A model generated the notes under the pieces. The model was not told where the DNA came from, made no database searches, and worked only from the letters and a program-made list of their open reading frames with translations. A program made the translations under genes and the position numbers. From Stigonema ocellatum SAG 48.90 = DSM 106950 (GTDB lineage: Bacteria; Cyanobacteriota; Cyanobacteriia; Cyanobacteriales; Nostocaceae), in contig JADQBA010000001.1 in the NCBI GenBank assembly GCA_016903675.1, positions 124,001-188,000 on the forward strand: a stretch of DNA of 64,000 bases. Direction: 5' to 3'. Shown piece by piece: positions 8,495-16,325 of the stretch. How positions within the stretch are numbered: position 1 is the first letter of the stretch; every line of letters starts with the position of its first letter.

Positions 8495-9113
8495 GCTGAG
8501 CTTAGTTCGTGACGAAATAACAATGATGTCTATCGTTCGTAGTTGCGCTTTAGCGCTAAAGCGCAACTACGAACCGAACTAAAACGCTACGAATTGGACT
8601 TCTGCAATTTTGTACTAAACTCTTCGGCTAAAATTAGTATAATGTAGATGGACGGGTTTTGGATAAGAGCGGCGGACTGGTTAGGCACCGCCCGTTATCA
8701 ATGGAAGAAACACATTTTTCCCCTACACCCCCACACCCCAAAGGGGAAGTCAAAAGTCAAAAGTCAAAAGTCAAAAATGTTTTAACTTTTGAATTTTGAC
8801 TTTTGAATTCTCGCGCAGCGAGTCGCACCCCCGCACCCCTACACCCCCACACCCCTACACCCAAGGGTTTCTTCAGAACACCTGCTGTGAATGAAAAAAG
8901 TCCGCGACTCCCAACCCGAAACCCATTGGGTGGTGTACGCAGTTGATGAAGGTTACTAAGTTTCTACCTTGTAGTTGATGAAGTAGTCATTAAAGCGCAA
9001 TTATGGTAGTAGGCAGATAAAGCCTTTTTCAAACCCGGACTCACTGACGCTAACGCACAAGTGCATCTGTTAGTTAGCTTTTGGTTAACTATCCGGATTA
9101 GAGTAACTCAACT
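8495..9113. other. Gene-free stretch with a perfect 40-bp palindrome and a tandem-repeat hairpin
   Basis: 8535-8574 is a perfect palindrome with 20-bp arms (GTTCGTAGTTGCGCTTTAGC and its complement). It belongs to a hairpin family also seen at 19374, 43614 and 50371. 8745-8810 is a hairpin made of AGTCAAA repeats facing TTTTGACTTTTGAATTC, recurring at 54245-54305. C-rich CCCCTACAC repeats flank it. The last 200 bases are unique sequence that should carry the promoter of the CAAD gene. I recognise no gene. Confidence 0.6.
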
Positions 9114-9572
9114 GTGAAAATTATGGGAGCGGAAATGCCACAATCAGAATACGTAGAAACCAAATCCCCAGAAGCAACGATGCCAGAAATAAACACTCAA
9201 ACAGGAACTATAACCAAAATTCAGCCAGCCACTCAGTCTCAAGAGGAATGGCTGAAATACGGTGAACAAGTTTCTAGCTTTTTAGCCACACTGCCAGACT
9301 ACCTGGGAGGCTTCTTTAGTACATACAAACAACCCCTAGTTTCCATTGGGTTAATACTGGCAGCGATTGTTACAGTTAAAATAGTCCTGGCAATATTGGA
9401 TGCTTTGAATGATCTTCCCTTGGTAGCACCAAGCTTTGAGTTGATTGGTATTGGTTATTCCTTGTGGTTTGTTTACCGCTATTTACTCAAAGCCTCCACT
9501 CGTCAAGAGTTAAGTGATGAAATTACAGATCTCAAGGCACAAGTTATTGGGAACCAATTCCCAGACGCTTAA
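9114..9572 (+). CDS. CAAD-domain / CURT1-like thylakoid membrane protein
   Basis: The 152 residues have a polar N-terminal tail of about 60 residues, an amphipathic segment (SSFLATLPDYLGGFF), two membrane helices (LVSIGLILAAIVTVKIVLAIL and LIGIGYSLWFVYRYLL) and a helical tail (RQELSDEITDLKAQV). This is the CAAD domain, found fused to some cyanobacterial aminoacyl-tRNA synthetases and homologous to CURT1, which bends thylakoid membranes. Here it is free-standing, so a membrane-shaping role is the better guess. The start is uncertain: GTG 9114 or ATG 9123 or 9135, none with an ideal ribosome-binding site. Confidence 0.8.
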   Translation: MKIMGAEMPQSEYVETKSPEATMPEINTQTGTITKIQPATQSQEEWLKYGEQVSSFLATLPDYLGGFFSTYKQPLVSIGLILAAIVTVKIVLAILDALNDLPLVAPSFELIGIGYSLWFVYRYLLKASTRQELSDEITDLKAQVIGNQFPDA

Positions 9573-9582
9573 GAGGAATAGC

Positions 9583-9792
9583 GTTATTTGATGTTGGTTG
9601 GTGGTTGTTTGGTAAGACAAACACCAAACATCAATTGCAATACTGCGTAGGTTTTGCAAGAATTAGAAACCCGGTTTCTTAAAGAAACCGGGTTTCTGAC
9701 ACCTCAACTATTCAAAACCTACGCAGTATTGACATCAATTGTTATTTGATGTTGGTTGGTGGTTGTTTGGTAAGACAAACACCAAACATCAA
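9583..9792. repeat. Tandem 52-bp repeat split by a palindromic element
   Basis: 9583-9634 and 9741-9792 are identical 52-bp copies (GTTATTTGATGTTGGTTGG at the start, CAAACACCAAACATCAA at the end). Between them lies the palindromic element at 9638-9731. The element is flanked on both sides by ACATCAATTG (9628-9637 and 9732-9741), which looks like a 10-bp target duplication made when it inserted at the repeat junction. Confidence 0.65.
9638..9731. mobile_element. Palindromic dispersed repeat, copy 2, with possible target duplication
   Basis: Its ends CAATACTGCGTAGG and CCTACGCAGTATTG match the copy at 7664-7769. The core AGAAACCCGGTTTCTT faces AAGAAACCGGGTTTCT. It is 94 bp, non-coding and almost fully self-complementary. 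Flanking ACATCAATTG direct repeats suggest it moves or moved as a unit, presumably with a transposase supplied from elsewhere. Confidence 0.6.
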
Positions 9793-9804
9793 ACACCAAA
9801 AACT

Positions 9805-11094
9805 TTAGATTACCCGTAGCAAACTAGGAATGCTATCGATCGCTTCCAATGTACTAATTTCTGTCAAAGCTTTCCGAAAATCGCCTTCTCGAACATCGTG
9901 AGTGACAACAACAATCTCTGCTAGTTCTTCGTGAAAGCCTGTTTGGACGACTGATTCCAAACTTACTCCATGATTGCCAAAACAAGTTCCTAATTTACCA
10001 ATAACTCTTGGTTGGTCTTTAGTGAGAAAACGAGCATAAAATCGCGTCACGAGTTCTGCCATCGGGGCAATTTGACAGAAGTCCTGATGCTTAAAAGTGA
10101 GCAGCGGATTTGGTGTTGTTAGTGTGCTGGTTTTTAGGGCAGCTACTATATTTAAAATATCCGATGTTATGGCGCTAGCTGTTGGTCCGGCACCAGCACC
10201 AGGACCGAAAAACATCACCTGCCCAATGGGTTCACCTTCGATAAGAATGGCGTTATTAACCCCGTTAATACTAGCTAGAGGGTGTGCTTGAGGTACTAGG
10301 GTGGGATGAACCCTTACGGAGAGGGGAGTGAGGGGCGTGACTCTTTTGGCGATCGCCAGCAATTTAATCACAAATCCCAGTTTTTCGGCATAGGCAATAT
10401 CAGTCTTGCTAATGTGCCGAATACCCTCACAATAGACATCTTCCAAATTAATCCGTCCGCCAAAGGCTATTGATGCGAGGATGGCAATTTTATCAGCAGC
10501 GTCCAGTCCATCCACATCCGTCGTGGAATCTGCCTCAGCGTAACCCAACCTTTGGGCATCTGCCAAGACATTGCTAAAGCTACTGCCTTCCGTTTGCATT
10601 CGCGTCAGGATGTAGTTAGTAGTGCCGTTAACGATGCCAGTAACGGCATGAATCCGGTTAACACTTAAAGACTGTTTTAGGGGTTGAATCACTGGAATAC
10701 CACCACCAACAGCAGCTTCTAGCATAATCTGGACCCCATATTGTGAAGCTTCTGTGAAGATTTCATCGCCATAACGGGCGATCGCTGCTTTATTAGCGGT
10801 AACAACGTGTTTCTTGGCTTTTATTGCTTTGAGGATCAGCGATCGCGCTGGTTCCAGTCCTCCCATGACTTCCACCACAATATCCACCTGAGGATCGGTG
10901 ACAATGCTGTCTAAATCTGTGGTTAACACGTCTTCTGTGAGTTTCACTGCACGGAGTTTGTCAAGCGATCGCACTCCTACCCGATATATTTCTATCTCCT
11001 GCAACAACGGGTGACGTCCAACGCCATCTAGCAACAACTGCACTGTACCCGTCCCCACAGTCCCTAATCCCAGTATTCCCAGCTTTACACCCAC
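9805..11094 (-). CDS. hom: Homoserine dehydrogenase
   Basis: This is a full-length (429-residue) NAD(P)-dependent homoserine dehydrogenase, which reduces aspartate semialdehyde to homoserine on the route to threonine, methionine and isoleucine. The Rossmann domain opens LGILGLGTVGTGTVQLL. VEVMGGLEPA, TANKAAIA and GIVNGTTNYIL mark the family, with DVDGLDAADKIAILASIAFG around the catalytic lysine. A C-terminal ACT domain (about the last 75 residues, IGKLGTCFGNHGVSLESV) should bind the feedback effector threonine. I place the start at GTG 11094 (reads MGVKLGIL, as in relatives); a longer TTG frame reaches 11118. Confidence 0.93.
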   Translation of the reverse strand: MGVKLGILGLGTVGTGTVQLLLDGVGRHPLLQEIEIYRVGVRSLDKLRAVKLTEDVLTTDLDSIVTDPQVDIVVEVMGGLEPARSLILKAIKAKKHVVTANKAAIARYGDEIFTEASQYGVQIMLEAAVGGGIPVIQPLKQSLSVNRIHAVTGIVNGTTNYILTRMQTEGSSFSNVLADAQRLGYAEADSTTDVDGLDAADKIAILASIAFGGRINLEDVYCEGIRHISKTDIAYAEKLGFVIKLLAIAKRVTPLTPLSVRVHPTLVPQAHPLASINGVNNAILIEGEPIGQVMFFGPGAGAGPTASAITSDILNIVAALKTSTLTTPNPLLTFKHQDFCQIAPMAELVTRFYARFLTKDQPRVIGKLGTCFGNHGVSLESVVQTGFHEELAEIVVVTHDVREGDFRKALTEISTLEAIDSIPSLLRVI

Positions 11095-11130
11095 AACCCT
11101 TACACCAAATTTAACCAATAATAACAGGGA

Positions 11131-11275
11131 GGTGAGGAGTGAGGAGTGAGGAGTTAGGAATTAGGAGTTAATTGATTGGTGTTTGGTGGAGGAGTACTAA
11201 CCAACAACCAACAACTGACAATTAACCAATCTCCACTCCTCACTCCTCACTCCTCACTCCTCACTCCTAACTTTC
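11131..11275. repeat. Inverted array of GAGGAGT heptamer repeats between hom and petH
   Basis: GAGGAGTGAGGAGT repeats at 11131-11160 face CCTCACTCCTCACTCC repeats at 11230-11268, with AACCAACAACC repeats between. The whole can fold into a long hairpin lying 3' of petH and 5' of hom, which are read in the same direction. It may act as a transcript end for petH, though there is no clean T run. Confidence 0.5.
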
Positions 11276-12547
11276 TTAGTAAGTTTCTACGTGCCAGCGA
11301 CCTGCTTTCTTGAGATCCTTCTGGTAATCACTCCAAGTTACACCTTCCTTGCTAGCTGCTGCTGTCAAAGCAGCATCAATACCATCTTCCATACCTCGCA
11401 AGCCGCAGATGTAGGTGTGGGTTTTTTCATTTTTAATCAATTGCCATAATTCATCTGCGTGTTCTGCTACGCGGTCTTGGATGTACATCCTACCACCTTG
11501 GGCGTTTTTCTGTTCGCGGCTGATGGCGCTGGTGAGACGGAAGTTATCAGGATACCGCTGTTGTATTTCTTCAAGTTCTTCCTTGTACAGGATGTTTGGT
11601 GTGGTGGGAATCCCAAATATTAGCCAAGAAAACCCATTATACTGGTACTCTGGGTTAGCTGCTCTTTCATTATCCTTAAACATCCGCCACAGGTAAGCCC
11701 GCATAGGAGCAATACCTGTTCCTGTGGCCATCATGATCACGTTAGCATCGGTGTCTGCGGGTAGCAACATTTCTTTACCCACTGGACCTGTGATTTTCAC
11801 ATCTGCCCCTGGTTCAAGAAAACACAGGTATGTTGAGCAAACACCGTAGACTGTTTCGCCTGTTTCTGGGTGCTTGTACTCCAGCTGGCGGACGCAAAGT
11901 GATACTGTCTTGTCATCCACGTCATCCCCGTGACGAGTCGAGGCGATAGAGTACAGCCTGAGTTTTTCAGGCTTGCCGTTCTTGTCCAATCCTGGGGGGA
12001 TAATGCCGATACTTTGTCCTTCTATGTACCGCAAATCCCCACCTGAAATGTCAAATTTCAGATGACGGACGGTGCCGATTCCACCCTCGCCAACCAACTC
12101 TTGATTAGATATACATTTACCTATATAAGGAGCATTTGGGCGGTAAATGTTGACAGGAATGTCAGCATGGGCTTCTTTTTTGGCTTTCGCTTGAGTCATG
12201 GTGTTGCCTTTTGTTTCCTTGTTCTTGGGCTGTTGGGAAGCAACAGGTGTGGCTCTACCATTCCCTTCGGTGTTAGCACTTCTTGCAGATGAGGCTTTAC
12301 CATTAACTTGCTGTAGAGCGTTTGAGGGCTGGATGCCAACAATTTTGCCGCCTAGGCGAGTGATCCGTCGCATTTCCTGATTCATGCGATTATAAGGCAC
12401 TTTGATGAACACACTGCCACTGTTACGAATTGGGTAGTTTGTTTTATCTGTTTCTTCGCTCTGACGCAGACCCACCACTTCATAGACGAAGACGCGGCTA
12501 CCTAATTCTGTGTTGGCAGCACCTTCAACAGCACCTTGAATGTACAT
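11276..12547 (-). CDS. petH: Ferredoxin-NADP(+) reductase with CpcD-like linker domain
   Basis: PetH moves electrons from reduced ferredoxin to NADP+ at the end of photosynthetic electron transport. The N-terminal part (about residues 13-70, GSRVFVYEVVGLRQ to VPYNRMNQEMRRI) is the CpcD-like domain that docks the enzyme on phycobilisomes. A low-complexity hinge follows, then the FAD domain (RLYSIASTRHG, GVCSTYLCFLEPG) and the NADP domain (MMATGTGIAPMRAYLWRMF, ICGLRGME, ending WHVETY). I start it at ATG 12547, with GGAG about nine bases upstream. An internal ATG (MTQAKAKKEA) preceded by AAGGAAAC at the hinge could make the short isoform known from other cyanobacteria. Confidence 0.96.
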   Translation of the reverse strand: MYIQGAVEGAANTELGSRVFVYEVVGLRQSEETDKTNYPIRNSGSVFIKVPYNRMNQEMRRITRLGGKIVGIQPSNALQQVNGKASSARSANTEGNGRATPVASQQPKNKETKGNTMTQAKAKKEAHADIPVNIYRPNAPYIGKCISNQELVGEGGIGTVRHLKFDISGGDLRYIEGQSIGIIPPGLDKNGKPEKLRLYSIASTRHGDDVDDKTVSLCVRQLEYKHPETGETVYGVCSTYLCFLEPGADVKITGPVGKEMLLPADTDANVIMMATGTGIAPMRAYLWRMFKDNERAANPEYQYNGFSWLIFGIPTTPNILYKEELEEIQQRYPDNFRLTSAISREQKNAQGGRMYIQDRVAEHADELWQLIKNEKTHTYICGLRGMEDGIDAALTAAASKEGVTWSDYQKDLKKAGRWHVETY

Positions 12548-13462
12548 TCCTTCTACCACTCCGATGTTTACTGAACCTTGAAAAAACTTTTCCCGTCACA
12601 TGCTAGCTTTAGTTTACCGAATTTCGGTTTGATAGAGTTAGCATTTTTGGAAAGTGGCATTTTCTTGCTAATGCCTTGCTACGTACACTCACCTCTAGAC
12701 TTGCCGGCACTGCAAGACACACACCTGTTCACCTTCTAAAGTAGAGGATAAGTCTTTTGCAGAATGTTAATAAAGAGTCAATTTAATCTTTTTTTCCTGA
12801 GTTACTACCAGACCAAGAGGGATGTAGCTTTCAAATACCCTAGAGTGCCGCTCTAAGGTTGGCTCGCGACTTAGGCGACTGCCTTGGCTAGATCTCTTAA
12901 TGTCCATTACGGAAATTTACCATTCTCCCACGTTTTACAGGAGATGGACTCTTAATTTTAGTGGACGAACGATCGGTCGTCTAGCGACAACATTAGGCAT
13001 GGGGCACACCTGAATATGAGCAATTATATTAAGTTTTACGTGATGTGAAAAATCTGTCAACCTCTGTCATTGTGTCTAAGGGGTGTAGGGGAAATCTTGG
13101 GCTGGGGGGCTGGGGAGGATATTGTTACTCCCTCATTTCCCTCATTTCCCTTATTCTCCCGCGATCCCCAACCACACGACAACCCCTATTTTCAAAAGAC
13201 ATGTATTGAAAGCAAGCCTTGTACAGAATACCGGCTTCTGTTAGAATCCAATATATTACTAAGATTAAATACTTACTGGCAACGAATTGAGACTTGTGAG
13301 ACGGAAGGGCTATTTGGTTGCACACTCGTTTACATTTGTCCATGAATGTGCTATGTGGCAAAAAACCAGGACAAACCAATGAGGTAAACTCCTGGCTGCA
13401 AACAAAGCTGTGTGAAAAATTATTGATTGACTCATCTTTTACTTAGTATCTAGAGGAGATTT
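12548..13462. promoter_or_regulatory. Divergent promoter region between petH and prk
   Basis: These 915 bp separate two divergent photosynthesis genes, so both promoters lie here. I found no exact GTA-N8-TAC NtcA box; the nearest is GTA-N9-TAC at 12824-12838. A short C-rich repeat patch lies at 13110-13165. The 13200-13440 part is unique AT-rich DNA that probably holds the prk promoter and leader. No credible gene is present. Confidence 0.4.
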
Positions 13463-14467
13463 ATGACAGGTAAGCCGGAACGCGTAGTATTGATTGGAGT
13501 AGCTGGAGACTCAGGGTGCGGTAAATCGACATTTTTACGTCGCCTGATGGATTTATTCGGTGAAGAGTTAATGACAGTCATATGCTTGGATGACTATCAT
13601 TCTTTAGATCGTAAGCAGCGCAAAGAAACAGGAATCACTGCACTTGACCCCAGGGCAAACAATTTTGACCTCATGTATGAGCAAATTAAAGCGCTCAAGA
13701 GTGGTCAAGCCATAGACAAGCCGATTTATAACCACGAAACCGGCATGATCGATCCGCCAGAGCGAGTGGAACACAATCACATTGTAGTGATTGAGGGGCT
13801 ACATCCTTTATATGATGAGCGGGTGCGATCGCTCATTGACTTCAGCGTCTACTTCGACATCAGCGATGAAGTCAAAATAGCCTGGAAAATCCAGCGGGAC
13901 ATGGCAGAACGCGGTCACCGCTACGAAGATGTTTTAGCTCAAATCAATTCCCGTAAACCTGATTTTTCAAAGTACATTGAACCACAAAGAGAGTTTGCCG
14001 ATGTGGTTCTCCAGGTATTACCAACCAACTTGATTAAAAACGACCAAGAGCGCAAAGTGCTCCGGGTACGTATGCTCCAACGAGAAGGCAAAGAAGGCTT
14101 TGAACCAGTCTACTTGTTTGATGAAGGTTCAACAATTCAGTGGACTCCCTGTGGACGTAAGCTTAGCTGTTCTTACCCTGGTATGCAATTATACTACGGT
14201 TCGGATGTCTACTACGGTCGCTATGTCTCAGTATTGGAGGTAGATGGTCAATTTGACAACCTGGAGGAAGTCATTTACATCGAAAACCATCTTAGCAAAA
14301 CATCCACTAAATACCAAGGTGAGATGACTCACTTGTTACTCCAGCACCGTGAGTATCCAGGTTCTAATAATGGTACTGGATTGTTCCAAGTATTGACAGG
14401 TTTGAAAATGCGTGCTGCCTACGAGCGGTTAACAGCTAAGGAAGCAAAGCTAGCAGTTCAGGTATAA
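13463..14467 (+). CDS. prk: Phosphoribulokinase
   Basis: This Calvin-cycle enzyme phosphorylates ribulose 5-phosphate to ribulose 1,5-bisphosphate with ATP. It is 334 residues, full length for the cyanobacterial type. The P-loop GDSGCGKS is at 15-22. The regulatory cysteine pairs are all present: Cys19 and Cys41 at the active site, and Cys230 and Cys236 in TPCGRKLSC. This supports light control through thioredoxin and CP12/GAPDH complex formation. The motifs VICLDDYHS, IVVIEGLHPLYD and RRGH-like DMAERGHRYEDV match the family. ATG 13463 follows GAGGAGA. Confidence 0.97.
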   Translation: MTGKPERVVLIGVAGDSGCGKSTFLRRLMDLFGEELMTVICLDDYHSLDRKQRKETGITALDPRANNFDLMYEQIKALKSGQAIDKPIYNHETGMIDPPERVEHNHIVVIEGLHPLYDERVRSLIDFSVYFDISDEVKIAWKIQRDMAERGHRYEDVLAQINSRKPDFSKYIEPQREFADVVLQVLPTNLIKNDQERKVLRVRMLQREGKEGFEPVYLFDEGSTIQWTPCGRKLSCSYPGMQLYYGSDVYYGRYVSVLEVDGQFDNLEEVIYIENHLSKTSTKYQGEMTHLLLQHREYPGSNNGTGLFQVLTGLKMRAAYERLTAKEAKLAVQV

Positions 14468-14494
14468 AGCCACCGTGTTGAGCTTCAAAGCTTT

Positions 14495-14525
14495 TGGGGG
14501 AGCTTCTGGCTATCCCCCATTTTTG
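14495..14525 (+). terminator. Rho-independent terminator of prk
   Basis: A TGGGGGA / TCCCCCA stem with an 11-base loop is followed by TTTTTG, starting about 28 bases after the prk stop codon. Confidence 0.8.
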
Positions 14526-14753
14526 CAATATTTGTTGGTTATTAGTTGTTAGTTAGAACCAACAACCAACACCCCCAACCTTGGGGAGAACTTTTATTGA
14601 TATTCAAAAAAATCAGCACCAATTGCTAGCTTTTATGAAGAAAACTTTATGATGAATTTTGATTGTAAAAGTATTGTTATGATCGCAAATTAAAGTAGCT
14701 GAACTAAAAGTATCGATTTAGGCAGCACAAAACCGGATTAGGAGGAATTACAA

Positions 14754-16016
14754 TTGTCTCGTCGTTATCTATTTACCTCCGAGTCAGTAACCGAAGGACA
14801 TCCAGATAAAATTTGCGATCAGATCTCTGATACAATTCTTGATGCCCTACTCACACAAGACCCTAGTAGCCGTGTCGCTGCTGAGGTAGTGGTCAATACT
14901 GGCTTAGTACTAGTTACTGGTGAAATAACCACCAAAGCTAATGTAAATTACGTAAATCTCGTCCGCCAAAAAATTGCTGAAATAGGCTATAGCGATGGCG
15001 AGAACGGATTTTGCTCCAACAGTTGCTCGGTGATTGTAGCTTTGGACGAACAATCGCCTGATATTGCTCAAGGGGTTAACAGCGCTCAAGAAATCCGCGA
15101 TCGCGATAGTGAAGAACTATTCGATAGTATTGGTGCTGGAGATCAGGGGCTGATGTTCGGCTTCGCTTGTAACGAAACACCAGAACTCATGCCCTTGCCC
15201 ATCAGCCTTGCCCACCGCATTGCTCGCCGATTAGCAGCAGTCCGCAAGACAGGTCAGTTGCCCTACCTACGCCCAGATGGCAAAACCCAAGTCACCGTAA
15301 TTTATGAAGACGGACGACCCGTGGGTATTGACACTATCCTGGTTTCCACTCAGCACACAGCGACCATCGGAGAAATCACCGATGAACCAGGGGTGCAGGC
15401 AAAGATTAAACAAGACCTCTGGTCAACAGTAGTTGAACCAGCTTTTGTTGACCTGGAAATTAAGCCAGATGAGCAAACACGCTTTTTAGTCAACCCTACT
15501 GGCAAGTTTGTCATCGGTGGCCCTCAAGGAGATTCGGGTCTGACTGGACGCAAGATTATTGTTGATACCTACGGTGGTTACTCACGACATGGCGGTGGTG
15601 CCTTTTCTGGTAAAGACCCCACAAAGGTAGACCGCAGTGCTGCTTATGCATCTCGCTATGCAGCAAAAAATATCGTAGCCGCAGGGTTAGCAGAAAAATG
15701 TGAAGTCCAACTCAGTTATGCCATTGGGGTAGCGCGACCAGTCAGCATTTTTGTGGAAACCTTTGGCACCGGCAAAGTCGATGACGACACCTTGCTGGAA
15801 TTAGTGAAACAGCATTTTGAACTGCGCCCAGCAGGGATTATCCATGCCTTTAATTTACGCAACCTCCCTAGTGAACGTGGCGGACGTTTTTATCAGGACG
15901 TCGCAGCTTATGGTCATTTGGGACGCAATGATTTAGACTTGCCCTGGGAGCGTACCGATAAGGCAGAATTGTTGAAACAAGCAGTCAGCAATTTACTCTC
16001 GGCAGCGATCGTCTAA
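14754..16016 (+). CDS. metK: S-adenosylmethionine synthetase
   Basis: It makes S-adenosylmethionine from methionine and ATP. The 420-residue protein has all signatures: GHPDKICDQISD at 15-26, GAGDQGLMFG at 127-136, the glycine-rich loop GGGAFSGKDPTKVDRS at 280-294 and DTYGGYSRHGG before it. The start is TTG 14754, chosen because a perfect AGGAGG lies about nine bases upstream and the product then begins MSRRYLFTSES as in relatives. I looked for but did not recognise a SAM riboswitch in the 230-bp leader. It is transcribed alone. Confidence 0.96.
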   Translation: MSRRYLFTSESVTEGHPDKICDQISDTILDALLTQDPSSRVAAEVVVNTGLVLVTGEITTKANVNYVNLVRQKIAEIGYSDGENGFCSNSCSVIVALDEQSPDIAQGVNSAQEIRDRDSEELFDSIGAGDQGLMFGFACNETPELMPLPISLAHRIARRLAAVRKTGQLPYLRPDGKTQVTVIYEDGRPVGIDTILVSTQHTATIGEITDEPGVQAKIKQDLWSTVVEPAFVDLEIKPDEQTRFLVNPTGKFVIGGPQGDSGLTGRKIIVDTYGGYSRHGGGAFSGKDPTKVDRSAAYASRYAAKNIVAAGLAEKCEVQLSYAIGVARPVSIFVETFGTGKVDDDTLLELVKQHFELRPAGIIHAFNLRNLPSERGGRFYQDVAAYGHLGRNDLDLPWERTDKAELLKQAVSNLLSAAIV

Positions 16017-16055
16017 AAACAACAAACAACAACTCAACTGCCTGAATTGAAAATA

Positions 16056-16091
16056 GGGTAAAGGGGAAAGGAATTTACCCCTTTCCCTTTT
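16056..16091 (+). terminator. Terminator of metK
   Basis: GGGTAAAGGGG pairs with CCCCTTTCCC (10 bp with one bulged T) around an 11-base loop and is followed by TTTTC, about 40 bases after the metK stop. Confidence 0.65.
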
Positions 16092-16325
16092 CATGCGGGT
16101 GGGGGGTTTTTGCGGGACTTCGCAATTCGGCTGAGGTAAGTTTTATGTTTAGCAGCTTAACAATTGAAAGATTTGATGATTTTTTATATTACAATTAGAT
16201 AATTTCTCAAAAATAAAGTCGAGATATATAATCAAGACTGGTTTAGGTATGCCTTTGCCACCCAAAAATAAGAATAAGAGGAGTGATATGGTGATTTTCG
16301 CTCTTAGGGCAAGGAGATTTGAGGG

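Noticed and set aside
12824..12838. NtcA-like box GTA-N9-TAC upstream of petH
   Set aside because: Spacing is nine, not eight, and no well-placed -10 box was seen; probably chance.
13070..13345. Open frames on both strands between petH and prk
   Set aside because: Low-complexity start from C-rich repeats, no ribosome-binding site and no recognisable protein text.
14526..14753. SAM riboswitch before metK
   Set aside because: No recognisable SAM-I, SAM-II or other known aptamer core; AT-rich leader only.
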